This document shows, piece by piece, positions 62,179 to 64,000 of a DNA stretch of 64,000 bases. Numbering within the stretch: position 1 is the stretch's first letter; every line of letters begins with the position of its first letter. The translations under genes were made by a program, and so were the position numbers. Origin of the DNA: Cochlodiniinecator piscidefendens (GTDB lineage: Bacteria; Pseudomonadota; Alphaproteobacteria; Rhodobacterales; Rhodobacteraceae). A model generated the notes under the pieces. The model saw only the letters and a program-made list of their open reading frames with translations, did not search any database and was not told where the DNA came from. The stretch is taken from assembly GCF_011326755.1 (NCBI RefSeq), contig NZ_JAAOIE010000001.1:708344-772343 (forward strand), in the 5' to 3' direction.

Positions 62179-62685
62179 GCCTGTTACGGGCCTCCCGCAG
62201 CCGTCCCGCGAGCCGCAGACAACGGTCTGATATGGTCACACTTGCGCATATCAAAGAACAGTCCCGCCTGAGCCTTGGTAGCTATGGCAGGCCACGAATG
62301 ACGGAAGAACTTAAAGATATCGGCCTGAATGTTGGTCACCGCCGTGTGGGGCGGTTGATGCGCCAGAACGGCATATCGGTGGTCAGAACCCGCCAATACA
62401 AGGTGACAACGGACAGTGATCATAAGTTCAACATCGCACCGAACCTACTGGATCGGGACTTCACAGCTGATGCGCCGAACCAGAAATGGGCTGGCGATAT
62501 CAGCTATGTCTAGACCCGTGAGGGATGGCTATATCTGGCCGTCATCCTCGACCTGCATTCAAGGCGCGTCATTGGTTGGGCCGTCAGTAACCGCATGAAG
62601 CGCGATCTGGCAATTAGGGCGCTGAAGATGGCGATTGCATTCCGGACACCGCCGCAAGACTGTATCCACCACACGGATCAGCGAT
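62178..62685 (+). pseudogene. IS3-family transposase orfB, C-terminal fragment with amber codon
   Basis: From about 62178 the plus strand encodes RASRSRPASRRQRSDMV, then LGSYGRPRMTEEL, HRRVGRLMRQNGI, APNQKWAGDISYV, a TAG at 62511-62513 where homologues have Trp, then TREGWLYLAVILDLHSRRVI and IHHTDQ. This is the DDE core of orfB with the first two acidic residues (WAGDISYV; IHHTD), missing the last part with the catalytic Glu. It begins where the 59776-59877 fragment ends, but on the other strand. Confidence 0.8.
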
Positions 62686-63379
62686 TGCTGCATTCATTTC
62701 CTACGGTGAAGGCAAACGTCGTGCTCACAATCCTGAAAAGTGGGGGAAAGGAGCGCTGGAAGGCGTCGCTGCGCCGGAAGCGGCCAACAATGCTGTATCC
62801 GGTCCGTCCATGGCACCCCTCTTGACCCTTGGTATTCCCGGATCAACCATCGGCGCGATCTTGTTGGGGGTCTTTTTGATTCATGGTATTCAGATCGGAC
62901 CGACGCTGTTTCTGACGGACAAAGAATTGATCTATCGTCTATTTGCCTGCGGGATGATCGGCATTGCCGCCTATGGATTGATCGGATATTTTGGCGCAAC
63001 TCAGGTCGCGCGATTGATCTTGAAAATCCCGACGAACGTTCTGTATCCTCTTATCTTCCTGACGTCATTTGTTGCGGCTTATTCCGCGCGCGGCTCGATG
63101 TTTGATGTGACGGTCATGACCATCGCAGGGTTTGTCGGCTGGCTGATGCGCAAGTATGATTTCAACATTGCTGCCTTCGTGATTTCATTTGTGTTGGCGA
63201 AAGGTGCCGAAGAAACGTTCCGCCAGTCAATGTTGATGTCTGATGGTGGCGCGCTGGTCTTTGTCGAACGACCGATTGCTGCCCTTTTCCTTGCGATCGG
63301 GCTTGCGGCCATGGCGTTCCGCGTGCGGTCCATTTGGCAGGAACAGAAAATCGCCAAAGGAGGATTGGGCGATGCTTGA
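62678..63379 (+). pseudogene. tctA: Tripartite tricarboxylate transporter permease TctA, 5'-truncated
   Basis: The frame from about 62678 reads SAIAAFISYGEGKRRAHNPE then KWGKGALEGVAAPEAANNAV and LLTLGIPGSTIGAILLGVFL, the conserved second half of TctA, with several membrane helices to a stop at 63377-63379. The first half (normally ~250 residues) is missing: the IS3 orfB sequence joins it at about 62680. TctA is the large permease of TctABC importers; without its N-terminal half it cannot work. It overlaps the next gene by eight bases. Confidence 0.82.
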
Positions 63380-64000
63380 GTGGCCGCTGATGAAAAATAG
63401 CTATTCAAGTGTCGAGATGCGCGGGATTTGGTCCGAGTCGTCCACAGTTTCGGCGTGGATCAAGGTTGAACAGGCCTTGGCGCGTGTTCAGGCCGACGCC
63501 GGAGTGTTGCCCGACAAGGCCGCGGTTGCGATTGAGGGGTTTCGGGTCGCTGATCTGGACCAAGACCGGCTGCACAACTCCATGGAGCTGGTCGGGCGGC
63601 CCATTGTTGGGTTGGTTGACCAGATGCGCGAGCATGTCGGCGACGAACATGCACCCTATGTGCATTACAAAAGCACCACGCAGGATATTTTGGATACGGC
63701 TTTGGCCATGCAAATGAAGTTTGGGCTATCGGTTGTGATGGATGACACGCGCAAATTGATAACCGCACTGTCGGACCATATCAGCGCCCATCCGTCAACG
63801 CTAGTCCTTGGCCGAACCAATGGTCAACATGCCGTGCCGATGCTGCTGAGAACCAAACTGGAAGTGTGGCAGGCAGAATTGACGCGGCGCATGGCGGTTG
63901 CCAAAGAGGCGGGTATTCGCGGAGCGTTGGTTCAAGTGGGCGGGCCATTGGGCGATTTGTCCAACTACGAGGTCAAGTGCGATGTGGTCAAAGCGGGTAT
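63372..64000 (+). CDS. Fumarase/adenylosuccinate lyase superfamily protein, 3' end outside window
   Basis: ATG 63372 overlaps the tctA stop. The visible 209 residues show a superfamily N terminus: EMRGIWSESSTVSAWIKVEQALARVQ, YVHYKSTTQDILDTALAMQM (the S-T-x-D region) and LGRTNGQHAVPMLL (active-site His region). It is most like the 3-carboxy-cis,cis-muconate cycloisomerase/adenylosuccinate-lyase-like branch rather than true PurB, which is present at 6006. Coupling to a carboxylate importer suggests it degrades an imported dicarboxylate-type compound (inference). Confidence 0.8.
   Translation, partial: MLEWPLMKNSYSSVEMRGIWSESSTVSAWIKVEQALARVQADAGVLPDKAAVAIEGFRVADLDQDRLHNSMELVGRPIVGLVDQMREHVGDEHAPYVHYKSTTQDILDTALAMQMKFGLSVVMDDTRKLITALSDHISAHPSTLVLGRTNGQHAVPMLLRTKLEVWQAELTRRMAVAKEAGIRGALVQVGGPLGDLSNYEVKCDVVKAG

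Larger units (their letters stand above)
51391..62685. mobile_element. dusA-integrated accessory island (right end undefined)
   Basis: The region from the dusA start to the IS3/tctA junction holds the integrase, three TIR-domain genes, a patatin gene, several gene fragments and IS3 pieces, and none of the housekeeping genes that fill the rest of the window. The right boundary is a guess: no second dusA-like att copy was found, and the IS-tctA junction at about 62680 could be a later deletion. The region 52626-52838 shows no gene. Confidence 0.6.

Noticed and set aside
59874-62685. IS3 element interrupted by simple insertion of the kinase-TIR gene
   Set aside because: A simple insertion would leave both IS halves on the same strand. 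They are on opposite strands, so inversion fits better.
62595-62825. Independent small gene after the transposase stop
   Set aside because: Its first half is the continuation of orfB after the amber codon and its second half is an out-of-frame reading of tctA.
63730-63745. Possible right attachment site (short match to the dusA MMDWTD codons)
   Set aside because: Only about eight bases agree, inside an intact lyase reading frame; expected by chance.
1-64000. CRISPR arrays, rRNA and tRNA genes
   Set aside because: No regularly spaced repeats of 25-40 bases and no cloverleaf with a T-loop consensus were seen in the intergenic regions, although no search program was run.

Overview
The window comes from an alphaproteobacterium, almost certainly a marine Rhodobacteraceae (Roseobacter group) member. 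The evidence is a DMSP lyase of the DddP type with every known metal ligand in place, a heterotetrameric sarcosine oxidase (soxBDAG), aconitase AcnA, the yajC-secDF-ccmABCDG arrangement, der-bamB-yfgM synteny, an Atm1-type ABC exporter and many roseobacter-like small secreted proteins. Most genes have clear ribosome binding sites, short overlaps (ATGA) and strong hairpin terminators.

Layout. 1-5500: a partial unknown gene; a methyltransferase plus haem-dependent N-demethylase-like pair divergent from dddP, with a conspicuous inverted repeat between them; an alpha/beta hydrolase-OsmC fusion. 5500-13200: a secreted protein, purB, a lone fliG, a lipid A-type acyltransferase, a DUF1223 protein and acnA. 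13300-20150: one long leftward operon, yajC-secDF(fused)-TSUP transporter-Mth938-ccmABCDG. 20388-33900: pentapeptide membrane protein, serS, LysE exporter, der-bamB-yfgM, an RND efflux pair and a second LysE exporter. 33900-41000: Atm1-like ABC exporter, LysM protein, LOG protein, glyoxalase-fold protein, RarD permease, Fe-superoxide dismutase. 41000-46000: soxBDAG, which turns sarcosine into glycine and a C1 unit and fits with DMSP and methylated-amine use by this organism. 46000-51400: ClbS/DfsB protein, ccmI, ruvX, DUF1289, a PhyH-like oxygenase, a second TSUP transporter and dusA.

From about 51.4 kb the character changes. A tyrosine recombinase lies directly upstream of dusA, the hallmark of elements that integrate into the 5' end of dusA, and the dusA start has an AT-rich, probably element-supplied leader. 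The next 11 kb is a rearranged accessory island with three unrelated TIR-domain proteins: a 5'-truncated DUF1863-type TIR followed by a tiny membrane protein; a TIR-transmembrane-beta-propeller protein; and a uridine-kinase-like P-loop domain fused to TIR and HEAT-like repeats. A multi-pass patatin phospholipase converges on the second. TIR NADases and patatin lipases are typical anti-phage effectors, so I read this as a defence island. The kinase-TIR-HEAT fusion is the best candidate for an undescribed system.

The island carries scars. One IS3-family element is split into two complementary pieces on opposite strands around the kinase-TIR gene, as expected from a roughly 2.4-kb inversion with one breakpoint inside orfB; orfB also has an amber mutation and runs into a 5'-truncated tctA. 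The window ends inside a lyase of the fumarase/adenylosuccinate lyase superfamily that overlaps tctA. I saw no rRNA, tRNA or CRISPR array, and no recognisable transcription factor gene.
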